Position numbers and translations under genes: made by a program | Assembly: GCF_902362185.1 (NCBI RefSeq) | Contig: NC_044495.1 | Location: 58,242,905-58,306,904 of the forward strand | Origin: Chanos chanos | Taxonomy: Eukaryota > Chordata > Actinopteri > Gonorynchiformes > Chanidae | Reading direction: 5' to 3' | DNA: 64,000 bases | The notes under the pieces: generated by a model | Database searches by the model: none | What the model was told of the DNA's origin: nothing | The model's input: the letters and a program-made list of their open reading frames with translations, nothing else | In this document: positions 11,018-22,738 of the stretch, piece after piece | Numbering within the stretch: position 1 is the first letter of the stretch | Layout: each line of letters opens with the position of its first letter

Positions 11018-12739
11018 TCAATTTAGCCTAAGCCAAATGGTGAAGTTTGAAAAAATTCCTTTCCTCAGTGAAGCAAAGACGCACATCACATTTCTCACAG
11101 AGGGTGCTGGTTGCATTGACTTTGCAGACTTTACAACAGTCCGCTTGTCACATTTCACAGGCCAGTGTGCAACCTGGTTGGTGTGAACATCTGGCACTCC
11201 AACACGAAGTCTCTTTGGTGGTTGTGGTGGTGGTGAAGGAGTGGCGTTAAGTGATGGGCGACTCCTTTGTGAATGCACAAGAATCAGGCTAGTGGCAACC
11301 TCTGCCTCGAAGCTCCGTTGTTTCAGTAGCTTTTGGCCACTAAGTTGTCTAAAGTCACAGCAGTAGATCAACCATGCATGAACAAGGCCTAACACGATGG
11401 TTTGTCAGAAGAGGTAGAGGTGCCACCCCCGCGACCTCATGTGGTACTTGTACCTCGCGATGCATGCATCAAGGAGGTCTATTCCCCCCACGAATGTGTT
11501 GTACTCCTTCACAATGTGTGGCCTGTTGACCTCCACGAATGCTTTGTCTGATTTGCTCCAGTGTCATGCTTTGTCTTGAGGCTAAACTGCACAGTAGGAT
11601 GAGATCAAGGTAACAGGTTTGTTGTCGTACCACTTGACAGCGACAATGCTTTCCTCTGGCATCAACGGATCCCCTGCCTTTCTTGGCAAATCTTTTCTCG
11701 TCTTCAAGCTGACAGCCGGCCAAGTGTTTGCTACAGAGTGTTCTTACAAAGTAGATCCGTTGCTTAAGAAGCTTGAGCACTAGTGGTGCTGAAAACATCA
11801 CACACCACATCACCACAACATCACCTCCCATGCCAGGTAAGGGTGTCTTCCCAGTGCCACCTTCATAGACCACAAAATCACAGAGGATTCCTGAGGAAGA
11901 GCAGCGGCCCCAAATTTTCAATCCCCAAGGGTGGGGCTTGCCTTTCCCATACTGCCTTACTGGGCTGTGTCCCTCTGGAGGACACCGTGTCTTCATCAAT
12001 AGAGTTGTGGTCCTCTGAGGTGATATCTAGGCATTGTTTGTGAAACAGATCAAGCCATGGACAGATCTTCCAACAATTATCCTCTTCTTGCCTGTTCGAC
12101 AAATCAGTGCTGTAAGTGAAATGTAGACGTGCCGGTAAGGTCTGAAAATGGTTGCCTGACATGTCAGCCACCATGGTACACCTTGTGTCATTTTCCCAGT
12201 ATGCGCTATTTCTCGGTATTTGGCAAAGAGCCATGCGCAGGTAGAGGCCACTCAGTATTTCCAGCTCTTTAACAGCGGTGTTTACGTTGCTGTGACATTC
12301 AGATTTTTGTACACTGTACAAATTTGTTTGTTATGTCAGTAACTGAAGCATTTCTGCTGTTATGAACTTTCTGAAATACTCCAGTGGAGTATGAAGATTG
12401 TCTGGAGGTGTGACACTCTGTCCTTTGAATGTGCGCTAGGGGTTTCAAAGAAAATTCTTTTTTTCCCTGGATGGTTGCACTTTGCTGTCTGGGGTTCATG
12501 TTTGGTTGCGGTACATCACCTAAATCACTTGATTCACTACTGTCCGAATCATCAGACTCACTTGACTCATCACTCTCCATGTCTTTGTTTCTTGGAGTGT
12601 CTTTAGGGTTTTCATCCGAGCTATCTTCACATCCCTCAAACTTACTGTCATCTCCAGTGATGATCTTGAGTGCATCCTGAACATTGTATCGGTTGTTGGT
12701 ATTCGTACTATAAGTAATTAAAATGACACTGAAATACAA
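11018..12739 (-). pseudogene. piggyBac transposase remnant (PGBD-like)
   Basis: Reading leftwards: an acidic Ser/Asp-rich N-terminus (12480-12690), KELEILSGLYLRMALCQIPR with AYWENDTRC and the RPWLDLF-like KICPWLDLFHKQCL core (12020-12280), GKPHPWGLKIWGRCSSSG with VYEGGTG (11860-11950), and a Cys-rich C-terminal zinc segment after RPSLNATPSPPPQPPKRLRV (11040-11250). This is the domain order of piggyBac transposases. Frames change at least twice and stops are present, so it is not functional. TTAA ends were not located. Confidence 0.85.
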
Positions 12740-13470
12740 TCAACATAGGATGGTAAAAATGTTGTTTGTCTGTTTTATTTGCCAAGTAACGCGTCTCAGT
12801 TGAAGCCAAGGTGCAGTTTCAGTACTGATATGCAGAAATTGTTTCATAATACATTTTATTAATAATTTAACTGATTTGACATTTTATGTTTACAGTTGTT
12901 TAAATATGCTTTGAATTGAACAACAAAAAATATAGTGATTCAAAATAATTGAATCAGTTACTAATTGAGCAGCTCATTACTATTTTTCTTACTGTGACAA
13001 AGAGCTCACAGATTCCTCTGTAACCTTTTTAAGGTTAAAACCCTGATATAACATATCAAAACCATTTTGTAACTCATACTTCATCATTTTGTTCTAGAAA
13101 TGGGGTCAGAACGGGTTATATGTAATATAGGATGTGTTATTAAAGCATTAAAATTGTTAAATGGGTTGGAACGTACCTTTGGAAACAAAAAGCTAGTTTT
13201 GTCTCATGTGCTAACCAAGCACACCACCATTTTGTAAATGAGGTCACACCTACACAAATTCACAAATTGCCACGACTGCATCCTGGATGTTCGGCATATG
13301 TCACTTAGAGCAGTATAAGGAACTTTCCAGATCATTTAATAAGGGGTTTGTGATAGATATATCACCATGGGCTCTTGACCAAACAGCAGTTGAAGTCAAC
13401 CGATATATAAAAAAAAGAATTCAGTTCATTGTCTATTGGATTTGACTGCTGAATTCAACTGTGTTGCGTG
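12740..13470. other. AT-rich spacer
   Basis: No gene or element recognised. It lies between the piggyBac remnant and an LTR-like repeat. Confidence 0.4.
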
Positions 13471-13890
13471 TGTCATGTTGTGTGAAGGAGGCTGGATATA
13501 AGTGCAGGTCACCACTTTCTTTATTTAAACCAAACATAAGAAAACTTCAAAAAGACTTACAAAAACAGGTAAAGAACTTCAGGCAAACCAGGAACTCCAC
13601 CATAACATAGTGAACATGCAACAACACACAACAAAGAAACAAGAACCAAGGAGTATTTATAGCAAACTAAACAAGGCTTAAAGGAACTAAGAACAGGTGT
13701 AAACAATGATTGAACTAAAAGGGCTAAACAAGGAAATCAGGAGGTGACACAGGGATCTACCAAGACAAACTAAAAGAGGAGGAAACAAGAGGAACAGGGA
13801 AACAGAAACCAGACTCATCACTAGAGGGTGACAAAATGAACTAATGATATGAAAAAGGAACAGAGAGGGAAAAAAGGGACAGGGTGTGAC
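13471..13890 (-). mobile_element. probable solo LTR (fossil)
   Basis: About 420 bp with TGTCA...TGACA ends, a TATAAATA-like box and an AATAAAG signal when read on the minus strand, which is LTR architecture. No internal coding region accompanies it. Family not assigned. Confidence 0.5.
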
Positions 13891-14370
13891 AGTATGGTAT
13901 GACTGAGTGATACACACACAAACACACTCATATTTATTCTAAGGGTGCATCCAACACTTTTTATTGCCTAATTCGTAATTGTATCTGATTACTCTAATTG
14001 TCATACAATTTTCAGATTGTTTCATTGCAGTTCATTTGTTTTGATGGGATAAAACTGTTGTAACTTTCATCATTTATTAGGTTAATTTGTTTATTTAATT
14101 TTTTTTACAACTAAATTTTCTGTTTAACTTTAATGGGCCAATTAAACAAAACAGCACTTATAAACTGAGAATAAATATTAAAATTCAATTTTTAAACGGA
14201 TACCACATTGCATTAGCCAAAAGACATGTGAAAGGAGAAACTCATCTGTACTTTACTAAGCATCCTGACCGATCCAGGACTGCTATGTGTGTCTGTATGT
14301 GTGTGTGTGTGTGTGTCTGTCTGTGAAGGAGTAAAACCGCCTCATAGACAGACAGACTTAACTGACTGAT
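13891..14370. other. AT-rich spacer with (GT)n
   Basis: A short GT run at about 14290-14320. No gene seen. Confidence 0.4.
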
Positions 14371-14677
14371 TCAATCAGCCTCTTATACATTGGCTTGTAG
14401 CTAAAAATCTATTTAAGCATCTTAAAAACTGAACTCTGGGGTTTGTTACATGTCATGTCCATCTGTAATCCACCAGTGGAACCTTGAGAGCATGTACTGT
14501 GATATGTGAATGTGTTTAAACTCCTCCCAGAAAACAGGAGGTGGGGTAGTCTGGCTTAGTGTGTTACAGGACACATGTACATATCTAACGGTGATGTGCA
14601 GCTACATCCAACAGGATGAATAATTTATAAACAAATGTTGCCCACTTTTTTGGTCCTGCTCTTTTATTCATGCCAGG
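14371..14677. repeat. intergenic module, copy 1
   Basis: About 300 bp, closely matching 25628-25933 and 34445-34749. Conserved landmarks include TAATCCACCAGTGGA, GTACTGTGATATGTGAATGT, GTGTGTTACAGGACAC, GTGCAGCTACATCCAACAGG and a shared end CTTTTATTCATGCC. No conserved reading frame. It lies between the upstream side of one finTRIM and the 3' side of the next, so it is probably part of the tandem unit. Confidence 0.8.
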
Positions 14678-15230
14678 GCCGGCCCTGACAGTGTTGGAGC
14701 CCTAGGCGAGATTTTAGATTGCCCTCCCCCCCCATGTGCCCAACCCCAAACAGAACACCCCTTCATTTTCTAACTGTACACTTTAATGCAAGAGAATAAA
14801 CACTGTAAAACAACATCAGTAAGAACAGTAAAAGTACAATCTATAGCCTAATAAATAACATAATAATTATAAATAATAATAAATACTTCAAGAAACTTTC
14901 CAGAACTGTTAACAAGAATAAAACAAAATGCAAATAGGCAAAAAAGTGCAAAGGTAGACTTCCTTTTCAAATCTTAACAGGCCTTGACTTCTTTGTGGCA
15001 AACTCATCAATAAAGTATCACACCAGAGGGTTAAAATGATCATATTTCGAGGAAAATTATCGTATGCTAGTCATAATCAAGGAGGAGGAGGTGAGGGCCA
15101 TGTTCAGGAAAATGAACCTTTGCTCTTTTTTGACTCATTTTGCAGCAAGAGCTCAAAGGCAGACTTAGACGCTAGGCTCGGAAGATAATATCGCGCATGC
15201 CATCATTCAAGTTTGAAGTTCAAGTTTAAG
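14678..15230. mobile_element. unclassified repeat at the LINE 3' side
   Basis: Starts with the palindrome-like GGGCCGGCCCTGAC next to module copy 1, where the related units continue differently. It is probably part of the insertion that split the A-B spacer. No domain recognised. Confidence 0.35.
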
Positions 15231-15385
15231 TTTACTTAAAGCCCAATATCACTGTTTACAGTGCTTTCCATGCCCACAGGATTACAACAACCAGAGCAGG
15301 GCGGCACCCCCTGACTTAATCCTCATAGCGGGCAAGAAAAAACTCCTCAAAAAACCACACACACCTGAGAGGAAAGTAGCCACAT

Positions 15386-16635
15386 TCAAACAAGACACTC
15401 ATAGGGTGTAATTAATTTGGACAGATAGGCCGGTGCAGGCCCATGGAGAATTTTAAATGTTGATAGGAGGACTTTAAAATCAGTCCTCATGAGAATCGGG
15501 AGCCAGTGAAGGGAGGCCAGGACGGGAGTGATATGGTCAGACTTCCTAGTTCTGGTCAAGATTCTGGCAGCAGCATTCTGGATGAGCTGAAGACTTCTGG
15601 TAGTAGGCGGGCAGACCAGAGTACAGAACGTTACAATAGTCAAGGCGAGACGTGACAAATGCATGAACAATGGTTTCTGCATCAGCGATAGACAGCATGG
15701 GCCTAATTTTTGCGATATTGCGGAGATGATAATAGGGTGTTTTGGTTGTGTTCTTGATATGAGTGACAAGCAAGTATCTAGAGTCAAAAATCACACCAAG
15801 GTTTTCAGCTGTGGAACTTTGCAAGAGCATGCAGTTATCAAAATTTAATGTAAGATTATTAAAAAGATGCTTATGGGCAGGGGGACCAATGACCAGCATT
15901 CCGTCTTGCATGCGTTAAGGAAGTCAGGAAGTTTGTGGACATCCAACTTTTAATAGCACAAAGACACGCCTCAAGGTTAGCCAATTCAGAGCGGTCATTG
16001 TGCTTGACTGGTAAGTAGATCGGGGTATCATCAGCATAACAGTGGGCGCTAATGTTATAGCTATGAATAATATCTCCCAGAGGGAGCTTGTAAATAGCGA
16101 ATAGCGACCCCTGAGGGACACCATAGTTAAGGTCTCGGTACTCAGATGTCACATTATTATAGTGGACACAGTGCTTTCTCTCTGCAAGATAAGACTTAAA
16201 CCAAGAGAGTGCCAGGCCACGAATGCCAATTTGATTTTCCAAGTGCTTTAACAGTATGGTGTGATCGACCGTGTCGAATGCTACACTCAGATCAAGAAGG
16301 ATAAGCATTGAGGTATCACCAGCATCCATGGCTTGTAAGAGATCATTAGTCAGTCTAGTTAGCGCGGTTTCAGTGGAATGAAAACAACTGAAGCCTGACT
16401 GAAACACTTCAAACAGGCTGTTGGAGGACATATGAGCGATGAGTTGAGCAGCTATAATTTTTTCGAGTATTTTAGAAAGAAACGGGAGATTTGAGATTGG
16501 CCTATAATTATTCAAGCTTTCTGGGTCAAGGTTAGGTCTTTTAAGTAAAGGGTTAATCATGGCTGTTTTAAAAGCAGGAGGTAGAATACCCAACTTAATT
16601 GACAAATTTAAAAAGTTGAGGATTAATGGGGCCAA
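15386..16635 (-). pseudogene. L2-like reverse transcriptase region
   Basis: From right to left: RPISNLPFLSKILEKIIAAQ, the FQSGF and STETAL blocks, LLDLSVAFDTVDH (first catalytic Asp), GVPQGS and CYADD (second and third Asp), then the C-terminal block QNAAARILTRTRKSDHITPV. At least two frame changes occur: near 15900, after the YADD part, and near 15600, within the C-terminal part. No product is expected. Confidence 0.85.
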
Positions 16636-17869
16636 GGACCAAGAAAGGTTCTATGTAAAGTTTAGGAGGTAGTGGATCGAGCACGGGAGAGGCTGGTTTA
16701 GCTGAGTGAACCAATTTGGGGAGAGCATCTAGGGCTTAAATTGGGTTAAAGGGCGCACATCCTGATTAGGCTCTGGGGCAGCGACAGAGAGTATACCTGC
16801 GCATTGATTTTGTACTAATTTGAGAACCACCACAGATTAAGTGTATTTTCTGCGAGAAAAGTTTGACAGAATCATGTGTGATAATAAAGATGGATTGAGG
16901 GGAGTGATTCTGGGTCAATTTTGATACTGTATCAAATAAGAATCTCGGGTTGTTTTTGTTGATATGAATGATTTTTGAATAGTAGGCGGATTTGGCCAAG
17001 GAGAGGGCGCGTTTATAAGCTATCAGGCTATCATGCCAGGCAAGGCGGAAAACCTCCAGTTTAGTGGCGCGCCAGTTGTGTTCTAATGCGGTGGCAGCTG
17101 CGAACCATGGTAGAAACTACAGGAGGAGAGGGAAGCATGACCTGGAAGGTAACGAGAAAATGGTCAGAAAGGGCAGTGGAGCAGGGAGATACAACCATAT
17201 GAGAGATAATAGGGCCGTGAGCTAGAATAAGAATGCTTTATTAAGAGAATCAGAATTGTTACTGATGTGGATATTAAAATCCCCCATTATAAGGATATCA
17301 TCCACTGTAGTTATGATATCAGAGATGAATTCAGAGAATTCATCTAGAAATTGACTATAGGGCCTAGGGGGCTGATAGAGCACTACTATAAGGAAAGATA
17401 AGGTAGTGCAGGATTGCTTCATGGAGCAGCACCTCGAAGGAGGCAAAGTTTGGTACGTTTAAGATGTCAGGAGAGAATTCAGTGCTATAAATTAGAGCTA
17501 CACCCTCACCTTTCTTCGCTGCTCTAGCAGCAGGAGAAAAAGAATAGTTGGGGGGTGAGGCTTCATTTAAAGAGAAATAAACATCTGGCTTCAACGAAGT
17601 TTCACACAAACCCATCTTGTCACGGCTAAGATCAGGATCAGATCGCTGACCAGCAAGGCCTTATGGGGGAGCGATCTAATATTAATAAAACCTTCAGGGT
17701 TATCGGGTTTACAACGATCAAATCGGAGGAGGGGGTCAGTTGAATTGGAACTAAGTTGTTGTGAGATATGGGCTGTCTGACTCTAGACCGAAGTGACCTG
17801 CGTGGGCGCGAGAGTACGCTAATAGGAACAGCGAAATTGCTGCTGGCAGGGGGATGACCATAGTGCAAG

Positions 17870-18590
17870 TTATGTTGGGCTTAAGGAGGGAGGTAGTCTC
17901 TGCAGAAGACAGCGATTCAGTTGCACTAATCTACTATATCTTTCATCTTTACCCCTAGCTGGTAGAGGGCCAGAGACAATTAATCGATGCCGGCACATCT
18001 TTCTGGCGAAGTCACAAGTGCAAGCTATGTTGACCTTTGTGACTTCTGATTGCCTCATTCCAATATCATTGGTGCCGACATGAATAACAATGTTGTCATA
18101 GCTGGTGTCTATGGGGTGTGCCTTGTCGATACGGCTATTCCTGTTTGCCAGCACCCTACGGTTAGCTTCTATGTCAGGAGCTCTGGCCCCACCATGATCC
18201 TTCGGGTCACTGAGTCCCCTATAACTAAGGTATAGGGCTTGGGGTCGTCGGGGGAGGCAGACAACCTGGGCCAGCAAACAGGAGAGACAACAGTAGCAAA
18301 GCAATTCACAACCGGGAGCGGTTGTGAATCGGGCCATACAAATGACGGCTAGCGTCAGCGAGACCTCCTGCCTCTCACTTCCATGACAAACTCCTTTTCT
18401 GTCGGCAAAACTGCACTGATGGGGGAGAGTGAGCTGCTAATCAGCTCAGAGGCTAAACTAATGGGGTGCCCGTCGTATCTACAGTAATAAAACTAGAACT
18501 AGCGCTACCTTTCTCTAGCTGACGGACACATCTCTCTAGGAGAGACGACTTCTCTACGAGAGCGAGACAGAGAGAGCAAGACATAGTGGC
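17870..18590 (-). pseudogene. LINE ORF1-like region with SGNH-esterase domain
   Basis: The segment DNIVIHVGTNDIGMRQSE and the later IVSGPLPARGKDERYSRL fit the esterase-like domain carried by ORF1 of L2/CR1-type LINEs. Upstream (18365-18590) the frame continues as a charged, coiled-coil-like stretch in another frame. It belongs to the LINE, not to the host. Confidence 0.65.
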
Positions 18591-18600
18591 AGGCAATGAG

Positions 18601-19045
18601 AGGTAACGTTAATGATAACTATCAACACACTATGGCTGTGTTAGTTGGGTTAGCAAGAAGGCTAAGCTGGTGCTTGCAAGCTAGCAGCCAAAAAGTAGAA
18701 AGAAATGTGTTGATAAGTAACGCTAATGAAGCAGACACACAGAGCGAGATTAAAACAAGCTACAATTGCAGCAAAACGGAATTGTTAGTAACGACAATCA
18801 GCATAGCAGCGGCAGCAGACTTGCACAGGTACGAATTGCATTGGTTACATGTATCACGTCATGATAGCAGGCAGTGTTTATTCCATCATGTTGTCGACTT
18901 GTGACTGACAGTTCAGAGGGCGCACTATGTTTATTATTGTAATTAAAAGGCTGTTTTTGTTGATAATGTTGTTACTGTAGCCTACCATGATTAATAAAAT
19001 TATGTTAGTGGCATATTCCGCTGGCTGCACCCGAAAAGGAAAGCG
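18601..19045. other. left-over insertion flank before finTRIM B
   Basis: No gene. Homology with the 3' flanks of A, C and D resumes at about 19050 (CCCTGTTCTACCAG), which marks the right edge of the inserted block. Confidence 0.45.
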
Positions 19046-19211
19046 ACACTACTAAAAGTCGCCCTGTTCTACCAGCTGCTTTACAAAACTTCATTTCAAA
19101 TATTTAAATAAATGGAACCAAAAGCAGAAAACTTCATTTGACACAATGACTTATTTGTCTCTTTTTTGTGCGGCCTTGAGTGTGTGTGGCTGCCTAGCGG
19201 TATGTCAGTTA

Positions 19212-22200
19212 TTAGAGTTGGTTCTTAATGTGAACAGATCCAAGGAAAACTGAGAATCCAGCATAGAGGGGCTGAGTGAATGTGGTCTGGACTCTGTGGA
19301 GGAGGGACATTGTGTCAGAGACGCGGTAGAAGGACAGAATTCCTGCCCTGTGATCCAGATACATTCCTATTCTGGGACAGCAGTGGAATCTTCGGATCTC
19401 AGTCGAAATATTATTGTGTCTGAAAGTGTATTGGGCACCAAGTGCAGACAAACCCCAAGACTGTTTGTTGCTTCCAAACCCACACTCTTTACCTTTCCTC
19501 CTGATGTCTTTATATGAGACTGCTATATTAACATATCCACCCCACTCAACCTCCCAGTAACAGCGTCCACACAAACTCTCTCTACACAGAACCTGTCCCC
19601 ACTCTTCAAATCTATCTGGATGATCAGGATATGGCTGGCCTTTTCTAATCCTTGCTACCTTTTTGTTCCCCTCAGACAGATAAAGTTGTCTGTGTGCTGT
19701 GTTAGGATCCAGTGTGAGCTGACAGGAATCTGGTATGAAAGATAAAGAGAAAAGAAATTTCATTCAAATCTAAAAAATTCTGAAATTACATTTTCAGGCA
19801 TTGTCTCTTGAATGTATTTCAGATTTGAGGTTATTAACTTTGACTCATTAAACACTCACACAGTCTTTCAGCTGTATATATCAGTGTTTGTTTACATGTG
19901 TGTGTTTGGTAAAACATTATTATTATTAACTTTATAACACTTATTTTGAATGAAACATCACTTTTTAATTACATTGTAGTGAATATTTTTTAATGATACT
20001 ACGTTCCTATTAACCCCTCACTGTCCCAGAGCCCTGTAATGTGTCTGGCAGGATAAACTCACGTGTGTTTTAATAAACTGACTGTCCACAATCATTCAAC
20101 ATCACAGCATTCATTCAACATATGGCATTTAGCTACACATGGATTGACATGATGTAGTGTGTGTGTGTAGTAACAGCGTACTCACACTTTAAGAATTCCT
20201 GTCTGGTTTTTGGCTGAGCGGGAAAGAAAAGCTGGTCTGTATTAACTACAGAGGTGGGGAGAAATGAAATGTAAGTATTGATCATTATCTTTAATAATAA
20301 TTACAGCAGGTTTCCTAAATGTATGGGAGAGAGAGAGTTTTGATTGTCTTATGTAATATCATATGATATGTTGTTACATGAGAATGTTGCAGAAGTATTG
20401 AGGGCTGTAGAAATGACCAATTCACTGAAGAAATGTGTGTTTAAATTTTGTGTTCTGATGATGTTTAACTACACCTGGATTGACATGATGTAGTGTGTGT
20501 GTGTGATAACAGTATACTCACACTGTAAGAATTCCTGTCTGGTTTTTGGCTGAGCAGGTAAGAAAAGCTGGTCTGTATTAACTACAAAAGTGAGAAGAAA
20601 TGAAACGCAAGTACTGAATACAGCATCATCTTTTCTAATAATTACAGCAAGTAGGGATGTCCCGATCCGATCTCAAAGATCGGTATTCCGATCAAGGCAT
20701 TTTTGAACTGTTCGGTATCGGCTTTATTGGGCATGACCCTAAACCCGATCCTTTGTTGTAGGTCAGCTGTCACACAAGTATCGTGTACATAATTTGTGGA
20801 AGGACGCATCGAAAATGTCTGCAGAATGGAAATATTTTAAATTGGGAAAGCAGTCCAGCAGCCTCTTGTACTGTTTGTAATGCGAGCATTTCATTAGGCA
20901 GTAGGAGCTGCGTTCAATAGGCTACTACCGCTTTGATACGGCACCTAAAAAATAAACACTCAACGGAATAAAGTGAGTTCACTCAAGTGAAGGCTGCTCC
21001 GAAGCAACACACACTGGAGGATATACATTTAAAAGGAGAGAGAAATTTCCTCGAGACAGCAACAAGGCCAAAAAGATTACCCAGAGAGTAAGTGAATCAA
21101 TCGCTTTGGATTACCAGCCCACTGTGGTAGCAAATACAGAGATGCTTTCAAATTCTGAGGCGAACGTTCCAGGCGAGCGGGTTTTCTTTGGACTTTTAAA
21201 TTTGAACATTTTTTAGGTCAGTATACTCTGATGACATTAATCCTCAAGGTTACTAACAACAACCAGTGTATCATTTCAAAACTCAAACACCTAGTGCTTT
21301 AGCTGTATGTGATGTATGCGAGTTAGCCGAAACTACCGACCACAGAGAGCAATACAGTCGCTTAACTAACGCTAAGGATTGATAACGATCGCATACAAAA
21401 AGAGGCTTTCAGAAAAAGTATCAACGAAACTGACAGTTAGACAAGTTAACCACTTGAATTACTGTAAGATTAAATAAAATCGAACACTTACATATATTTT
21501 CTGATATAACTCCCATCTGGGCACACATCTCCCTTAGTCCAGCGTCCATGTTCATTCGCCGAGAACTACCTCCTTAGACCGTTTGTGTGTGTTCACAAAC
21601 GTTCGCGGTGAACTCAAAGCAAATGAAAAACTGTTTGAAAATGTTCGTGAATGTTTGCTTTTCTTCGCTAAAACTTTTCGCCGTTTTTTTTGGGAGCTTT
21701 TGGACCCATGGTACGCCTTACCCTCTCGACACTACATTTCAGACACTGCACTACCTTAGCTTTACAACAAGGTTTCCTTTTTGGTTTGTAAAATAAAATA
21801 AAATAAAATAAAAAAGATAAATAATAATAATAAAAAAAAGAAATAAGGAACAGCATGGATTCAGGCAATTTTCACTCAGTGCATTGCTATTCAGTTGTCA
21901 AGCATATACATTGAATTGATTTTAATACCCTTAATGTGCTTGAAATGTGCGCTGTGCAACTGTATTATTTAGGAATATAGGCCTACGAATTTCGGATCAA
22001 GACTCGGTATCGGCAGTTGCTTAATATTAAACTTCTCGGATCAGGATCGGGGGCAAAAAACTTGATCGGGACATCCCTAACAGCAAGTTTCCTAAATATG
22101 TGGGAGAGAGAATTTTGATTATGTTATGTAATATTATATGATACGTTGTTACATGAGAATGTTGTGGAAGTATTTAGGGCTGTAGAAATGACATTCACTG

Positions 22201-22697
22201 AAGAAGTGTGTGTAAATTTTGTGTTCTGATGACATTTAAGGAGAAGAATTAGACTTTGGGGAATTTTTTTCAAAACCTGACACCTCTCACTGTCTCCCTC
22301 TCTCTTACTCTGGTACCAACATCTAACAAAGTTTCATTTGAAACCAGAAACTGTGGGTGTAGAAAACGCACACATACATACACACAGAATCCTGGTATAA
22401 ACTGGGGGCTGTTTACATCTGTATTATACTGTATTTTCTAAAACATATTTCTTCTAATTATAACATCTTCACTGCCTCATTGAGGACCTCCTCTTATCTC
22501 TTTCTCCATTTCAAATATTTTTATGAAAAGATGTATTGTTGATGTGTTGTTAGTAACCTTACGATTACATGAATGCCATCCCAAATGAATGAGGAAAGTA
22601 GAATTTCAGTAAACATGTATTGCTTAGTAAATTGAATTATATTTTAAATTTGTTAATAACCTTATCATTGCTCTCTTCCCTACCCGACTGCTCTCTT

Positions 22698-22738
<41 letters not shown>

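Larger units (their letters stand above)
15231..18600 (-). mobile_element. L2-like LINE, nearly full length but decayed
   Basis: The minus strand holds, in order, an ORF1-like region with an SGNH-esterase signature (17870-18590), endonuclease pieces (16766-17640), reverse transcriptase (15860-16635) and a C-terminal region (15387-15800), followed by a noncoding tail to 15231. RT residues such as GVPQGS, HCYADD and STETALTRLTNDLL, with the C-terminal LQLIQNAAARILTRTRKSDH block, fit the L2 clade of non-LTR retrotransposons. Frames are broken in several places. It lies in the spacer between genes A and B. Confidence 0.85.
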
